DNA of 64,000 nucleotides from Saprospiraceae bacterium (GTDB lineage Bacteria; Bacteroidota; Bacteroidia; Chitinophagales; Saprospiraceae), in assembly GCA_028280415.1 (NCBI GenBank), contig JANQLV010000061.1:306920-370919 (forward strand). The letters are read 5' to 3'. Each line of letters begins with the position of its first letter. The stretch's first letter is position 1. A program made the position numbers and the translations under genes. Of the stretch, positions 17,143-26,809 are shown one piece after another. The notes under the pieces are model-generated. The model saw only the letters and a list, made by a program, of their open reading frames with translations. It searched no databases and was not told the origin of the DNA.

Positions 17143-19521
17143 TTATGTTTTTGCATAAACATTAGTAAATCCGGAATGAGAAATACCGGTTTCGATCACA
17201 TTGGTCAGAGTTTCTAAAGCATTATTGACTGCATCGAGTTTCAACATATCATAGTTGAATTCTTGCTTGATCGAGATATATTCATCCATTTCATCAAAAT
17301 AATTCGTTGCGTTTTTATCGTAAGCTTTGTAGGCAGCCTCGTAGTTGGCCTTGGCATTGGCTTTCATTCTGTCCAGTGAATCCAAAGCTGCTGATTCCTG
17401 TCCGGTGAGTAGCTTGCTCAATGAAGTATTCAAACCGGCAGTGGAAGAAGCTAGTGTTACGCCTTCCAGTTCAGCACGCTTGATAAGCGGTTCGTTTTTA
17501 CCCGTTGATAAATAAATAGCATCTGCCAGTTTACCCAAATCGGTAAGATAAGGATTCGGGTCATTATAGATGAGCTTCTTGATTTCATTATAAGTAAAAC
17601 CTGGTTGCCCTTTCTTAACTGGCCCGGATGGTTCCGTGTGATTGCTTTCGCTTTCAAATGCATCGACAATACTTGATAAAGACATTGCAAATTCCCGGAA
17701 AGCTACAGCCGTAGAAGTAATCTCCTGAGCAGCAGTCAGTGCATTCTGGCTATTGGTAGGAATAAAAGCATTATAATCTGTTTTCAGCTCATCGACCAAA
17801 GCAGATGTGTAATCTGAAATTCGACTGATTAACTGATAATCATAAGTTGTGCTGATCAAATGCCCTTGAGCGCCATATTCCGGAAGGTCATTGAATGTTT
17901 TGGCAATTGCGATTTTTACAACTTCCTTAATGGCATTTTCCAATTTATCTGCCGTTTCTTTTTTCGCTTTATCGGCTGCGCTTGGATTTTTCTTGGTATT
18001 GTCTACTCCTACGATTTGGTCAATTACATATTTGATTCCATTTTGAGCGGAATAAGATGGTTGAGAGATTGTAATAACAACCGAAGCAATAGCGTTCTTT
18101 TTATCTTCTACAGTTACTAAATAATCCCCCGCAGATAAATTACTGGCCGTATTGGTGGCCCCTGTATTATTCGTTCCGTTTCTGCCACTTGTGGTATCGC
18201 CTGATGTTGTATTTTTCCAGGTAACTTTATAAGGCTTGGTTCCTCCTGTAATCTCTACCTGTGCAGCTCCGTCACTTCCTCCGTTGATGGAAACATTCTT
18301 CAATTGGCTGCCATCGGGAGATATTGCTACTTTCAGTTTTGATTTTGGATAAATAGTTGCTTTGTCAGAAGTGACGGTATTGAGACCATCGCTTACTTCT
18401 ACCTGATAGGTTCCTTCGGCTAAACCAGAAGCAACACTCTTCGTACCATTGGGAACCGCAGCACCTTTATCATCGATCCATTTATAGATATAACCCTGGC
18501 TCGGTTTATTGCCACCACTAACATGTGCCGTTAATGTATCTGCATCATTATCAATAGTGATAAAAACGGATAAATTTGCAGGGGGAGCAACTCCGGCAAC
18601 TTTATTAGACATCACCGTTGAAGGTGGAGGATTATAAATATTTTGCATCAAAATAGTCTGCAAATTACTGTAGAAAAAACTAGCGTCCGGTTGTGGAAAT
18701 AAGCGAGTTACTTCTTGTTCTAATGCACCAATTAATTCTTCTTTTTGAAGATTCGTAACTGCTATTGTTTTGGGGAGACCACTGATCGACACCTGAATCC
18801 ACTGACGAATAGATTCCTCATCATTTTGTTGGTATTTGTTCAATGTAGAATGTAAATAGTCGAGGATTTGAGTCGTTAGTTTCTCTATGTCAGGCCCCTG
18901 CTTGCTAATGGTTTTGAGGTAAGTAGAAATTTGATCCTTGGCCCAGGCGCCGTAGCTTTTAAAAGTATTATCCGAAGGTAGATTTGTACCTTTGAATATC
19001 GCGGTATTCATTTGAATGAACAAACCTTCCTGATCCTTTACGGATAGATAAGCTTTTGATTCAAAAATGGATGAACCTACCCAATCTATGCCGACCTCCG
19101 CTTGCATCTTGCCAGCCGGAATCGTCATACCTTCGAATACTACTTTGAAAACGTTGAGTAGATTTGTTTCCAGCTCATCCGTATTGATCTGAGCTTCGTC
19201 CTGAGCGGCTGTTTTCTGGGACAGTACCTGTTTGATAATTGGTCTGAATTCCTTTTCGTAGCTTTTGCTTCCATTAGAAGTTTTTGATCCGGACCAGGTA
19301 GGACTTATAAAATAGGGAGAAGGTCCTCCAAATTCTATTGATTTTGCAACCAGATTGCCTTCCGCTTCAATAAATTTATTGAGCGCTGCGCTTTCTGTGG
19401 AAGCATCCGTTGTAATTTGAGTTTGAAGACCATCAAGAATCTTAAATAAATCCTGCTTGAAAGCACTCAAAGTACCATCGGCAGTTGTAGGTGCGGTACT
19501 CTTGGATTTCGATTTCGCCAT
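17143..19521 (-). CDS. Leaderless protein with two Ig/SprB-like repeats
   Basis: A 792-residue protein of unknown function. The N-terminus (MAKSKSKSTAPTTADG) is charged and lacks a signal peptide. Residues about 20-300 and 500-790 are mainly helical. Between them, about 315-390 and 400-490, lie two beta-sandwich repeats. The second has the GGTKPYKVTW opening and SAGDYLVTVED close of SprB-type repeats; the first has a related GTYQVEVSD end. Such repeats normally occur in exported Bacteroidota adhesins, so their presence in a protein without export signal is odd. There is no T9SS C-terminal domain. It leads a two-gene unit beside the eCIS. It could be an injected or particle-attached protein; this is inference. 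Confidence 0.75.
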   Translation of the reverse strand: MAKSKSKSTAPTTADGTLSAFKQDLFKILDGLQTQITTDASTESAALNKFIEAEGNLVAKSIEFGGPSPYFISPTWSGSKTSNGSKSYEKEFRPIIKQVLSQKTAAQDEAQINTDELETNLLNVFKVVFEGMTIPAGKMQAEVGIDWVGSSIFESKAYLSVKDQEGLFIQMNTAIFKGTNLPSDNTFKSYGAWAKDQISTYLKTISKQGPDIEKLTTQILDYLHSTLNKYQQNDEESIRQWIQVSISGLPKTIAVTNLQKEELIGALEQEVTRLFPQPDASFFYSNLQTILMQNIYNPPPSTVMSNKVAGVAPPANLSVFITIDNDADTLTAHVSGGNKPSQGYIYKWIDDKGAAVPNGTKSVASGLAEGTYQVEVSDGLNTVTSDKATIYPKSKLKVAISPDGSQLKNVSINGGSDGAAQVEITGGTKPYKVTWKNTTSGDTTSGRNGTNNTGATNTASNLSAGDYLVTVEDKKNAIASVVITISQPSYSAQNGIKYVIDQIVGVDNTKKNPSAADKAKKETADKLENAIKEVVKIAIAKTFNDLPEYGAQGHLISTTYDYQLISRISDYTSALVDELKTDYNAFIPTNSQNALTAAQEITSTAVAFREFAMSLSSIVDAFESESNHTEPSGPVKKGQPGFTYNEIKKLIYNDPNPYLTDLGKLADAIYLSTGKNEPLIKRAELEGVTLASSTAGLNTSLSKLLTGQESAALDSLDRMKANAKANYEAAYKAYDKNATNYFDEMDEYISIKQEFNYDMLKLDAVNNALETLTNVIETGISHSGFTNVYAKT

Positions 19522-20042
19522 TTTTTTGAGGTTTTATGATTAAAAATGCTATTGAAATTTTTAAATTAAAATAAGACATACAGAACCCTGTGAAAACCCG
19601 AAAGCTTTCAAAAAAATTAAATCGTTTTCTCATTAAAAAGGACAGGTGATTTTTGATATTAAACCAACAAAAATTGCTTTGATAAAAAGCCATCTTGTCG
19701 GAATAATAAATGTTACCTGACTGGTTCCTGAAAAATTAGAGATGCATATTAATGCCCGGTTGGAACATCAAATAAAGAGGATGCTACTGTAGCCTTCACG
19801 TGAAACTTGAAAACTGCCAGTACTTGTTTTTCAGGGTTGTTATTCCTGTAAGCGGAATTAACGCGCTATTATTTGCGCTCCTAAATATAAAGAATCTTCT
19901 TAATACATTCAAAATAATACATGATAATAATTCACAATATTTATTTTTTTTATTTTGAGACTTATCCCGTAGAAAAAATGTGTTTATTTTTCTAAATTCG
20001 AACAACGAACAATCCCTTTACCCAAAAAACAATTTCAATATT
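19522..20042. other. Divergent intergenic region, 521 bp
   Basis: This AT-rich stretch separates the minus-strand gene pair from the plus-strand peptidase gene and must hold promoters for both. I looked for the Bacteroidota TTTG / TAnnTTTG promoter pattern and found only imperfect matches on either strand. No convincing ORF, hairpin or repeat was seen. Confidence 0.6.
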
Positions 20043-21707
20043 ATGGCTGGCGGGACAATACTCGATCAATTAGTTAAGGCTGGGACGGTCGAACAGATTC
20101 TAAAAAAAAATAGCACGGATCAGGATGCTGTTAAAGCACTCAAACAAATTTTATTTGAATTGGGCTTCGACGAAGTTAAAAATCTGCAAAGCAATGAAAT
20201 CGACGGCAATTATGATGACGAGACCATCGCAACGGTGAAATCTTTTTGCAATAAAAATGATATTACGTCTGATGGAGAAAAGATTACAGAAGAGATTGCC
20301 GAAATGATTTTAAAACGCTATGAAAGCCTGCCAGATATGCTCCAGCTTCATCACGATCTTGTAAATGGTAAAATCAGTGAAAAATATTTCGAAGGCTCTC
20401 CGGATAAACAAGCTATCGCTTCTTTACAAAGATTATTAAACGATCTGGGATTTGGGAAAGAACTCAACTGGGATAAAAATAGAAATAACGGTGATTTTGG
20501 AAAAGATACTCAAACTGCTATAAAAGCTTTCCTCGAACAAAAAGTAGATAAGGTTGCTGAAAAAGTACCTGTTATTAAAAAGATAGAATCATTTTTTGAT
20601 GGCTGTGGAAGTAAATTGAGTCACCTGATGAAAAAAGGTGGGCTTAGTACCATTTTAAAAAAAGGCGCCCCTCCGCATGAAGCGATTAAAGAACTCCAAC
20701 AGTCTCTTCATAAATTGGGTTTTGGAAAATTATTGGGAAAACCTGTCGAAAAACTGGATAATGTATTTGGGGATAATGTCGTCAATGCGGTAAAAGATTT
20801 TGCGGAAAAAAATGGAATTAAAACGGATGGGACTAAAATTACCCAGGCGATTGCCGGTACCATTCAGGACAAGCTTAAAGACTTGCCATTTTTGCATCAA
20901 TTGCAAAGGGATTTCCGGGAAGGAAAAGTAGCGAAAAAATATTTCAAAGGTTCAAAAGATAAAATTGCTATCTCCGCATTACAGCAGGTCCTGAACGGGC
21001 TTGGCAAAGGGAAAGAACTCAATTGGAATTTAAAAGGAAACGATGGGATTTTTGATGGTAATGTTGCTAAAGCTTTGAAGTCTTATTTAAACAAAGGCTT
21101 TTTCAATGGCGCTATTAAAAGTGTAACGCCTCAAACCATGTTTTCAATTATAAAAGATGCGAGTAAAAATCTGGGCCCTGACTGGGCGGATCATGTAAAA
21201 CCAATGCAGGGAAATGATAATTCCGTCCTGACCCGTTTCGCTGCATCCAATTTTATAGGTATACATGTGATCACGAATGTAGCGTTTGTCCCGGCACTCG
21301 AAAAGATTAATGGCTATGCAGTCAAGAATAAGGTCCAGGTTTATGTGACAGACGCTTATCGGCGAGGGACAGATGTCCCCGGAGCTATTGTTCCGCCAGC
21401 CGAAATGTCTAACCATAAAGTCGGACATGCGATTGACATGAACCTCAAATATGGCGATGGGAAACTGGCAAACTCCGTTTATATGCATCCCTCTAATCGG
21501 GATAACTGGGCAGAACCGGTTAGGGGCTTTCTGGACGATATTATTAATGATAGTACACTGCGTTGGGGAGGGGAGTTTAAACGAACGGACCCGGTACATA
21601 TTGATGATAACCTTAATCACACTGATCCGGATGAATGGCATAAAGAACGTGAGCTGACTATTAAAGCCTATGATAGTAATGATATTAAGGATTGGACTCC
21701 GAGCTAG
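20043..21707 (+). CDS. Peptidoglycan-binding-repeat protein with C-terminal M15 peptidase
   Basis: A 554-residue protein with two tandem copies of a unit of about 185 residues (aligned at L20 and L205), each made of two PG_binding_1-like helical modules (LxxLGF or LNxLG cores). A short KNLGPDWADH motif (about 377-386) and a complete M15 zinc peptidase (about 395-545) follow. The SNHxVGHAID motif gives ligands H458 and D465; TDPVH gives D516 (likely base) and H519. The expected activity is cleavage of peptide stems in peptidoglycan. No signal peptide is present, so export by the adjacent eCIS or by lysis would be needed. I chose the ATG at 20043 over an upstream GTG at 19980 because MAGGTILDQL starts the helical unit. 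Its stop overlaps the convergent barrel gene by 4 bp. Confidence 0.85.
   Translation: MAGGTILDQLVKAGTVEQILKKNSTDQDAVKALKQILFELGFDEVKNLQSNEIDGNYDDETIATVKSFCNKNDITSDGEKITEEIAEMILKRYESLPDMLQLHHDLVNGKISEKYFEGSPDKQAIASLQRLLNDLGFGKELNWDKNRNNGDFGKDTQTAIKAFLEQKVDKVAEKVPVIKKIESFFDGCGSKLSHLMKKGGLSTILKKGAPPHEAIKELQQSLHKLGFGKLLGKPVEKLDNVFGDNVVNAVKDFAEKNGIKTDGTKITQAIAGTIQDKLKDLPFLHQLQRDFREGKVAKKYFKGSKDKIAISALQQVLNGLGKGKELNWNLKGNDGIFDGNVAKALKSYLNKGFFNGAIKSVTPQTMFSIIKDASKNLGPDWADHVKPMQGNDNSVLTRFAASNFIGIHVITNVAFVPALEKINGYAVKNKVQVYVTDAYRRGTDVPGAIVPPAEMSNHKVGHAIDMNLKYGDGKLANSVYMHPSNRDNWAEPVRGFLDDIINDSTLRWGGEFKRTDPVHIDDNLNHTDPDEWHKERELTIKAYDSNDIKDWTPS
20100..21092 (+). repeat. Tandem duplication of a 555-bp coding unit
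   Basis: Two copies of the peptidoglycan-binding pair lie at about 20100-20537 and 20655-21092. Shared landmarks are an ILKK start, the LGF core, a DG.KIT..IA stretch, a KYF.GS.DK.AI stretch and a GKELNW stretch, each offset by about 185 codons. The copies are well diverged, so the duplication is old. Confidence 0.75.
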
Positions 21708-22294
21708 AAGCTCAGGGTGCTGATCAATTGAAAAGAAATCTGTTTGGTAAAAGAATAAGTTACCAACCCTAGTTGAAATCGAGGCTCTATACTAAGATCA
21801 ACATTTCCTATCTCGAAATATTTTCGGATACTGGTATTAAAGCCGAAATCTATTTCATTTTGTCCTTCCGGATCATAATCACTAAAGGTCTCATCGGGAT
21901 AAAACCTGGCTTTTGCATCCAGCTTTATTCCGGTATAAAGACCAAATAAATATTCCAGCCCGGATCGCTCCCCTAATTCATAAGCCAGTTGAGGACTAAT
22001 TATGATAAAGTCAAACTGATAATCTTGTTCCCGGTTTCCACTGTTTTTCTTAGAATGCGTGCCTTTTCGAATATAATACACATCATTAACCAGGGACCAA
22101 CCATTCTTTAAAAGTGTTGCGACCTCCAGCCCTAGCAAATAGGGACTAAACTTATACGTCCAGGCATTAGGACTATAAACCGAATTGGCGGATATACCGG
22201 CTATAGGGCGGAATTGCCATTTTCGACTTTGTCCTGATAAATTATTTAAAGAAAAGAGGCACAAAAAGCTTATTCCATAAATCAATGCTTTCAT
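21704..22294 (-). CDS. Outer-membrane beta-barrel protein (PorT-like fold)
   Basis: A 196-residue protein with a clear Sec signal peptide (residues 1-21, ending LSGQS) followed by alternating amphipathic strands with aromatic girdle residues and a C-terminal Phe (LISTLSF). This is the layout of small eight-stranded outer-membrane barrels of Bacteroidota. No enzymatic motif is visible and the substrate is unknown. The gene is convergent with the M15 peptidase gene and overlaps it by 4 bp. Confidence 0.75.
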   Translation of the reverse strand: MKALIYGISFLCLFSLNNLSGQSRKWQFRPIAGISANSVYSPNAWTYKFSPYLLGLEVATLLKNGWSLVNDVYYIRKGTHSKKNSGNREQDYQFDFIIISPQLAYELGERSGLEYLFGLYTGIKLDAKARFYPDETFSDYDPEGQNEIDFGFNTSIRKYFEIGNVDLSIEPRFQLGLVTYSFTKQISFQLISTLSF

Positions 22295-22547
22295 ATTTTT
22301 TTTAAAAAACTTTTAAAGGTCTGGTTATACCTCTGCTATCTCTGGTATTAACTAATGTTTTAAAAAATCGGGAATCTAACACGCATCTCTCTTTCGTGGC
22401 CCTTTAAAGCTTCGAAAGCTTTGATAGCCGGGCTGTTGAATTTCAATGGCCTGGTCTTTTTATAAAAATACGAGTTAAATTTTTAGATCAATCCTTGAAT
22501 GCATTAAGGTAATTACATAATGATCAAAAACTGCTATCTTGCTTTCT

Positions 22548-24818
22548 ATGACAATTAGCATTAAAAATAAACTTTTAATTCTATTGCTCTTTACTTTTTT
22601 TCTTGCGCCTGCTCAGGATCAAAAGCCGAGTAAAGAAGAAGTACTGAAGAGTATTATGGATATTAATGTATCGGAAGAAGAGGCAATAGAGATTTTATCA
22701 AAGTATTATCCCGAATTACTGAATCCGGTCATGCAAGCCAAGAAAGATTACGAAGCGGCTGATCAGGTTCAGGATAGTGAAGATACCGGGCTGTATTTTC
22801 AAAGACTGGGAGAGCGATCACTTATACGTAAGGATTATGACCAGGCAATTATCTATTTTGAACGATCAATTTTGAAAAAGAAAGCTACTCAGGACAACAG
22901 TGAGAAGCATCCCGATATATCACAATCCTATCGGGGTATTGGGAAAGCCTACGAAGGGAAAGGGGATAGGGAGGAAGCTTTACGTTCTTATCAGCGAAGC
23001 CTTATTTCAAATGCCCGGGATTTTGACGAGACAGATTTGCTACATAACCCGGAAGTCTCCAAGCTTATCTCTAACACACTGGCTATTCCCGTTTTTGAGG
23101 CTAAAGGAGATTTACTGCTGAACTCCCAAAATGAAAACAATCAATTATTGGCAGCCTTAATTTCATACGAACGGGGGATTGAAGTGATTGATTTGATTTG
23201 TAAAAAATATACTTCGGAATATACTCAGCTTCAATTGAGCCAGCAAATTACTGGCCTTAGTGAAAAAGCAATTCAGGCCGCTTTGCGTTTGTATCAGGCA
23301 ACTAAAGACACGAAATATAAATACAAAGTATTTTCAATTGCGGAAAAGGGGAAAGCCATGGTACTGGCCAGTAGTTTACTCGAAGCCGAATCCAAAAAAC
23401 TAAGTGAAGTTCCCCCGGACATTCTGAAAAGAGAACAAAATTTAAAAATTCGTATTGCCCGGCTTTCTCAAAAAATAAAAAATAACACTACGGACCAGGC
23501 AAAAGCAGAAGAACGCTTGTTTGCCTTAACACAAACACTCTTCTTCTTACAAGATTCTCTTAAAACCTATTATCCGCAACAAGAGTATTTGAAGTTTGCG
23601 TCACCCGGTATCGCGATGGATAGTCTGCAACAATTTTTGGGACGACAAAATGCTGCGATGATCGAATATTTCTTTGGTGAAAAATATGCCTTTGTTTTTA
23701 CTTTGACGGCAGACCAGTTTCAAATCAATCGAATTGAAAACCGGGCCGAACTCCGGAAGAATATATTTGCACTCCGGAAAAATATCCAGTCCGATACCTT
23801 TAAAAAAAATGCAGAAGCTGCTTTTCGATTTTTTGTAGCCAAATCGACCGCGATTTATAGCGATGCATTAGAAAAAGTATTATCGCCGCTGGCTGAGAAT
23901 ATCGAATCGCTAATTATTGTTCCTGATGGCGTATTATGGTTATTGCCTTTTGAGTTATTATTATCCGACGCTGTGGAAGGCAACAATATTGACTTTAGCG
24001 TGGAGCATCTGCCTTATTTGCTTAACAAGTATTCGATAACCTACGCTAGTTCGGGACGTATACTATTACAAAACTACCAAGCAAATCCGGGACAGTCCGA
24101 GGTTCCTTTTGCCGGATTTGCGCCGGAGTTTGAGGCTAATGAACTGGCCTCAAGATCATGTATGTCGGAAGGAGCAGTACTTGGACAACTCGGATTCAAT
24201 CAAAGTGAGTTAAAAGGAATAGAACCTTATTTCACCGGACAAAATCATTTTGGTGCCGAGGCAACTCGTCAGGCTTTTCTTCAATTAGCCCCCAAAGCTG
24301 AAATTCTGCACCTTTCCACCCATGCCTGCCTGAATAAAGAAGACCCGATGGATAGCCGGATTTTTTTTGCAGATCAGCAATATCTGACTACAGAGGATAT
24401 TTATTCGCTGAACACTTCCAATAGAATGACGGTGCTGAGTGCCTGTCAAACCGGACTCGGTCAGGTATACAATGGTGAAGGGATGATCAGCCTGGCCCGG
24501 GCTTTTGCCAAGGCAGGATGCCCGAGCGTGACGATGAGTCTGTGGCCAGTGGCCGATGAAGCTACGGCTGAAATTATGATTGACTATTATAAAAACCTGG
24601 ATGATGGTATGAATAAAGGAAAGGCTTTGCGATTGGCAAAACTAAACTATGTTCGTAATCAGCCTAAATCAAAGCAACATCCTTATTATTGGGCGGCTTT
24701 TGTACATATTGGTGATTTTTCCCCGATTCGAAAAGCCTCTTCAGGGAATTGGATCTGGTGGGCTGGATTAGCCTTGATTCTCTTTTTAGCTGGTTTCTTT
24801 TTTGTAAAACGCCGTTAA
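22548..24818 (+). CDS. CHAT-domain protease with TPRs, signal peptide and C-terminal membrane anchor
   Basis: A 756-residue member of the caspase-like CHAT family. A signal peptide (about 1-22, ending APAQ) is followed by TPR helices (about 75-260), a linker coiled coil (about 280-340) and the CHAT domain (about 440-715). The catalytic dyad is visible: H592 in LSTHA and C633 in LSACQTG, followed by the GEGMISLARAFAKAG helix. A Trp-rich transmembrane segment ends in FFFVKRR, leaving a short basic tail. The layout suggests a periplasmic protease domain anchored in the inner membrane. I start at the ATG at 22548 rather than a TTG nine bases earlier. Genes for DUF6175 and CsgG-like proteins follow on the same strand. 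Its substrate is not evident. Confidence 0.9.
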   Translation: MTISIKNKLLILLLFTFFLAPAQDQKPSKEEVLKSIMDINVSEEEAIEILSKYYPELLNPVMQAKKDYEAADQVQDSEDTGLYFQRLGERSLIRKDYDQAIIYFERSILKKKATQDNSEKHPDISQSYRGIGKAYEGKGDREEALRSYQRSLISNARDFDETDLLHNPEVSKLISNTLAIPVFEAKGDLLLNSQNENNQLLAALISYERGIEVIDLICKKYTSEYTQLQLSQQITGLSEKAIQAALRLYQATKDTKYKYKVFSIAEKGKAMVLASSLLEAESKKLSEVPPDILKREQNLKIRIARLSQKIKNNTTDQAKAEERLFALTQTLFFLQDSLKTYYPQQEYLKFASPGIAMDSLQQFLGRQNAAMIEYFFGEKYAFVFTLTADQFQINRIENRAELRKNIFALRKNIQSDTFKKNAEAAFRFFVAKSTAIYSDALEKVLSPLAENIESLIIVPDGVLWLLPFELLLSDAVEGNNIDFSVEHLPYLLNKYSITYASSGRILLQNYQANPGQSEVPFAGFAPEFEANELASRSCMSEGAVLGQLGFNQSELKGIEPYFTGQNHFGAEATRQAFLQLAPKAEILHLSTHACLNKEDPMDSRIFFADQQYLTTEDIYSLNTSNRMTVLSACQTGLGQVYNGEGMISLARAFAKAGCPSVTMSLWPVADEATAEIMIDYYKNLDDGMNKGKALRLAKLNYVRNQPKSKQHPYYWAAFVHIGDFSPIRKASSGNWIWWAGLALILFLAGFFFVKRR

Positions 24819-24928
24819 GAAAACGTCAATATGCTCTAAAAAAATGCTTTTTTAACCAAAATCAACGTTTTTTGTAGAACTCTCATAATAAGCCCCATAT
24901 CAAAGGACGAAAAACGCATAACAAAACC

Positions 24929-25798
24929 ATGATCCGTTTTTTACTCATTTTACTATTGCCCCATTTTCTTTTTGCACAGGAAGAAGATCATCAGGGTTGG
25001 CTGAATCCAACGGTTATGGTAATTCCTTTTGCCAAGGAGGGCGAGCAATTGCGAACGATCTACGAAAAAGAGGATAAAATCAATCTGAGAATAGCTGTAA
25101 CAAGTGTAAAAGAAGCTTTCAGTCAACAAGGCATTTCCACAATTGATTTCCGGGCCAAAATTAAGCAGTTGTCTATGGATGAATCTATGGCAATTAATAA
25201 CCAGACTTCCGTTAAACAAAGAGTGATAGAATTGTCCGGAGCAGATGTATACGTCGAAGTAGAAGCAACTGTTTCCGAGTATGAGGATGGCAGCTCTGTT
25301 GCGGTTACTGCCACGGCATATGATGCTTTTTCGGGACAAGTGCTCGCCACTAATGTCGGAACGACTAAAAAGTATTACACCTTCAATTTTGAAAAACTTA
25401 CGCAAAAAGCCATCGAATCGTTTATTGATAATTTTACAAAAACGATTCAGGAAAAATTTAATAAAATTGTAGAAGAAGGCCGTACCATAAGCCTGCATAT
25501 CGGATTCGATGAAAATGCTGACACGGACCTTGATGAAGAAATGAGGGATGGATTGTTACTTTCTGATCTGATCGAAAGCTGGGTAGAAGAAAATGCTTAT
25601 CGCAATCAGTTCCACATTCAGGGATTAACGGCAACTTCAATGATTTTCGATAGTGTAAAAATTCCGGTCAAAGATGAAAAAGGCCGAAACTTTCGAGCGA
25701 CCCGATTCGCTGCCCGTTTGCGGAGTTTTCTGAAAAAGCAAAACCTGGAGGTGACCCGCGATGTTGTCGGAACAAAAATATATATTACTATAAACTAA
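24929..25798 (+). CDS. DUF6175 family protein, first copy
   Basis: A 289-residue secreted protein (signal peptide to about residue 16, LLPHFLFAQ). It has the family hallmarks: TVMVIPFAKEG near the N-terminus, an NQTSVKQRVIELSGADVYVE stretch, and a C-terminal half with FHIQGLTATSM and an IYITIN end. The N-terminal beta strand plus the ADVYVEVEA stretch resemble the CsgG/TolB-N type fold, so a role in an envelope assembly is likely; no activity is established for the family. A clear paralog lies at 30496-31380. The gene starts 110 bp after the CHAT gene, with an AAAGGA purine stretch upstream. Confidence 0.85.
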   Translation: MIRFLLILLLPHFLFAQEEDHQGWLNPTVMVIPFAKEGEQLRTIYEKEDKINLRIAVTSVKEAFSQQGISTIDFRAKIKQLSMDESMAINNQTSVKQRVIELSGADVYVEVEATVSEYEDGSSVAVTATAYDAFSGQVLATNVGTTKKYYTFNFEKLTQKAIESFIDNFTKTIQEKFNKIVEEGRTISLHIGFDENADTDLDEEMRDGLLLSDLIESWVEENAYRNQFHIQGLTATSMIFDSVKIPVKDEKGRNFRATRFAARLRSFLKKQNLEVTRDVVGTKIYITIN

Positions 25799-25869
25799 AA
25801 GGATAAAACCAAAGCCGTATCGGTCATCCAGTTAATAGACTTGCCGGCTGCAAACTGAATTTGAATGAT

Positions 25870-26787
25870 ATGAAAAGAAATATACTTTCTATCTTGTTAT
25901 TACTGCTAGTATTGGGGGCTGATCTCCGGGCGCAGGATGAAGTCAGGATCAGGGATTTGGATATCCGGATAATGCCCTCCAAGCTGGACAAAAATCTTCC
26001 GACTACTATACAGTCTAAGCTTGATCAAAAAGTCATTGATATCTTTACCCAGAGAGATATTGTTAATCAAAAGGAAAGCACTTTTGCGGTGCATCCTTTG
26101 TTGATATTAGTGGATACTAAGAATATAGAGGGACTGGTCAAAGAAGTTAGTGTACAATTAGAACTGGGTTTATTGGTAAAAAATATTTTCTCTGGTCAAT
26201 ACCTCTTGATCTTTAGCCACAAATTGAGTGGAACAGGAAGCAATCAAGGGGCGGCAATCAACCGGGCGATTAGCAATATCCGTCCTCAAAGAAAAGTCTA
26301 CACCAATTTTATTGATGATCTTTTACAAAAAATTCAATCCTATTACAGCGAGGAATGCAATAGTATTATCGCTAAAGCACAACGAGCAGCTCGAAGTAAC
26401 GAATTCGAAAAAGCCATTACCCTGCTTTACGTATTACCAGAAGATTCTGATTGCCGGATTTCCAATCAGGCTTTACTCGATCAGGTTTATATGGATTACC
26501 AAAGACAAAATTGTCAGGCATTAACCCAAGAGGCTACTATCGCTACTCTTAAAAAAGACTTTAAAACGGCGATAGAACTGATTGCTCAGGTTGATCCGGC
26601 TTCACCCTGCCAGGAGGAAGCCAAAGCACTATTAAAGGATATTAATGCCAAAGTAGATGAACAAAGTGCTAAAAAAATGGCCTTTTTAAATAAAGTATAT
26701 AATGACAATGTCGAGATAGAAAAAGTACGTCAACAATCGATGAAATCAATTAGTAATACATATATCGAAGGCATCAAAAAAGATTGA
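25870..26787 (+). CDS. Secreted protein, CsgG-like N-terminus and TPR-like helices
   Basis: A 305-residue protein with a signal peptide (to about residue 21, DLRAQ). Residues about 25-155 are alternating beta and helix, with a strand pattern resembling the neighbouring CsgG-like proteins but without their DRS/QE motif. Residues about 165-265 contain two helical repeats with paired Cys residues (near ECNSII, DCRISN, NCQALT, PCQEEA) in a TPR-like layout, and the C-terminus is a charged helix. I cannot assign a named family. The ATG at 25870 is preferred to a TTG at 25861 because it begins the signal peptide. It probably works with the flanking DUF6175 and CsgG-like proteins. Confidence 0.75.
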   Translation: MKRNILSILLLLLVLGADLRAQDEVRIRDLDIRIMPSKLDKNLPTTIQSKLDQKVIDIFTQRDIVNQKESTFAVHPLLILVDTKNIEGLVKEVSVQLELGLLVKNIFSGQYLLIFSHKLSGTGSNQGAAINRAISNIRPQRKVYTNFIDDLLQKIQSYYSEECNSIIAKAQRAARSNEFEKAITLLYVLPEDSDCRISNQALLDQVYMDYQRQNCQALTQEATIATLKKDFKTAIELIAQVDPASPCQEEAKALLKDINAKVDEQSAKKMAFLNKVYNDNVEIEKVRQQSMKSISNTYIEGIKKD

Positions 26788-26809
26788 TGCTGAATGGCCA
26801 AATTGCGAA

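Noticed and set aside
19442..19693. Minus-strand ORF of 83 residues at the start of the SprB-like gene
   Set aside because: It overlaps the coding start of the 792-residue gene in another frame, is low in coding character and has no recognisable feature.
22501..22547. Promoter directly before the CHAT gene (TATCTTG)
   Set aside because: It lies only a few bases before the start codon and departs from the TAnnTTTG pattern.
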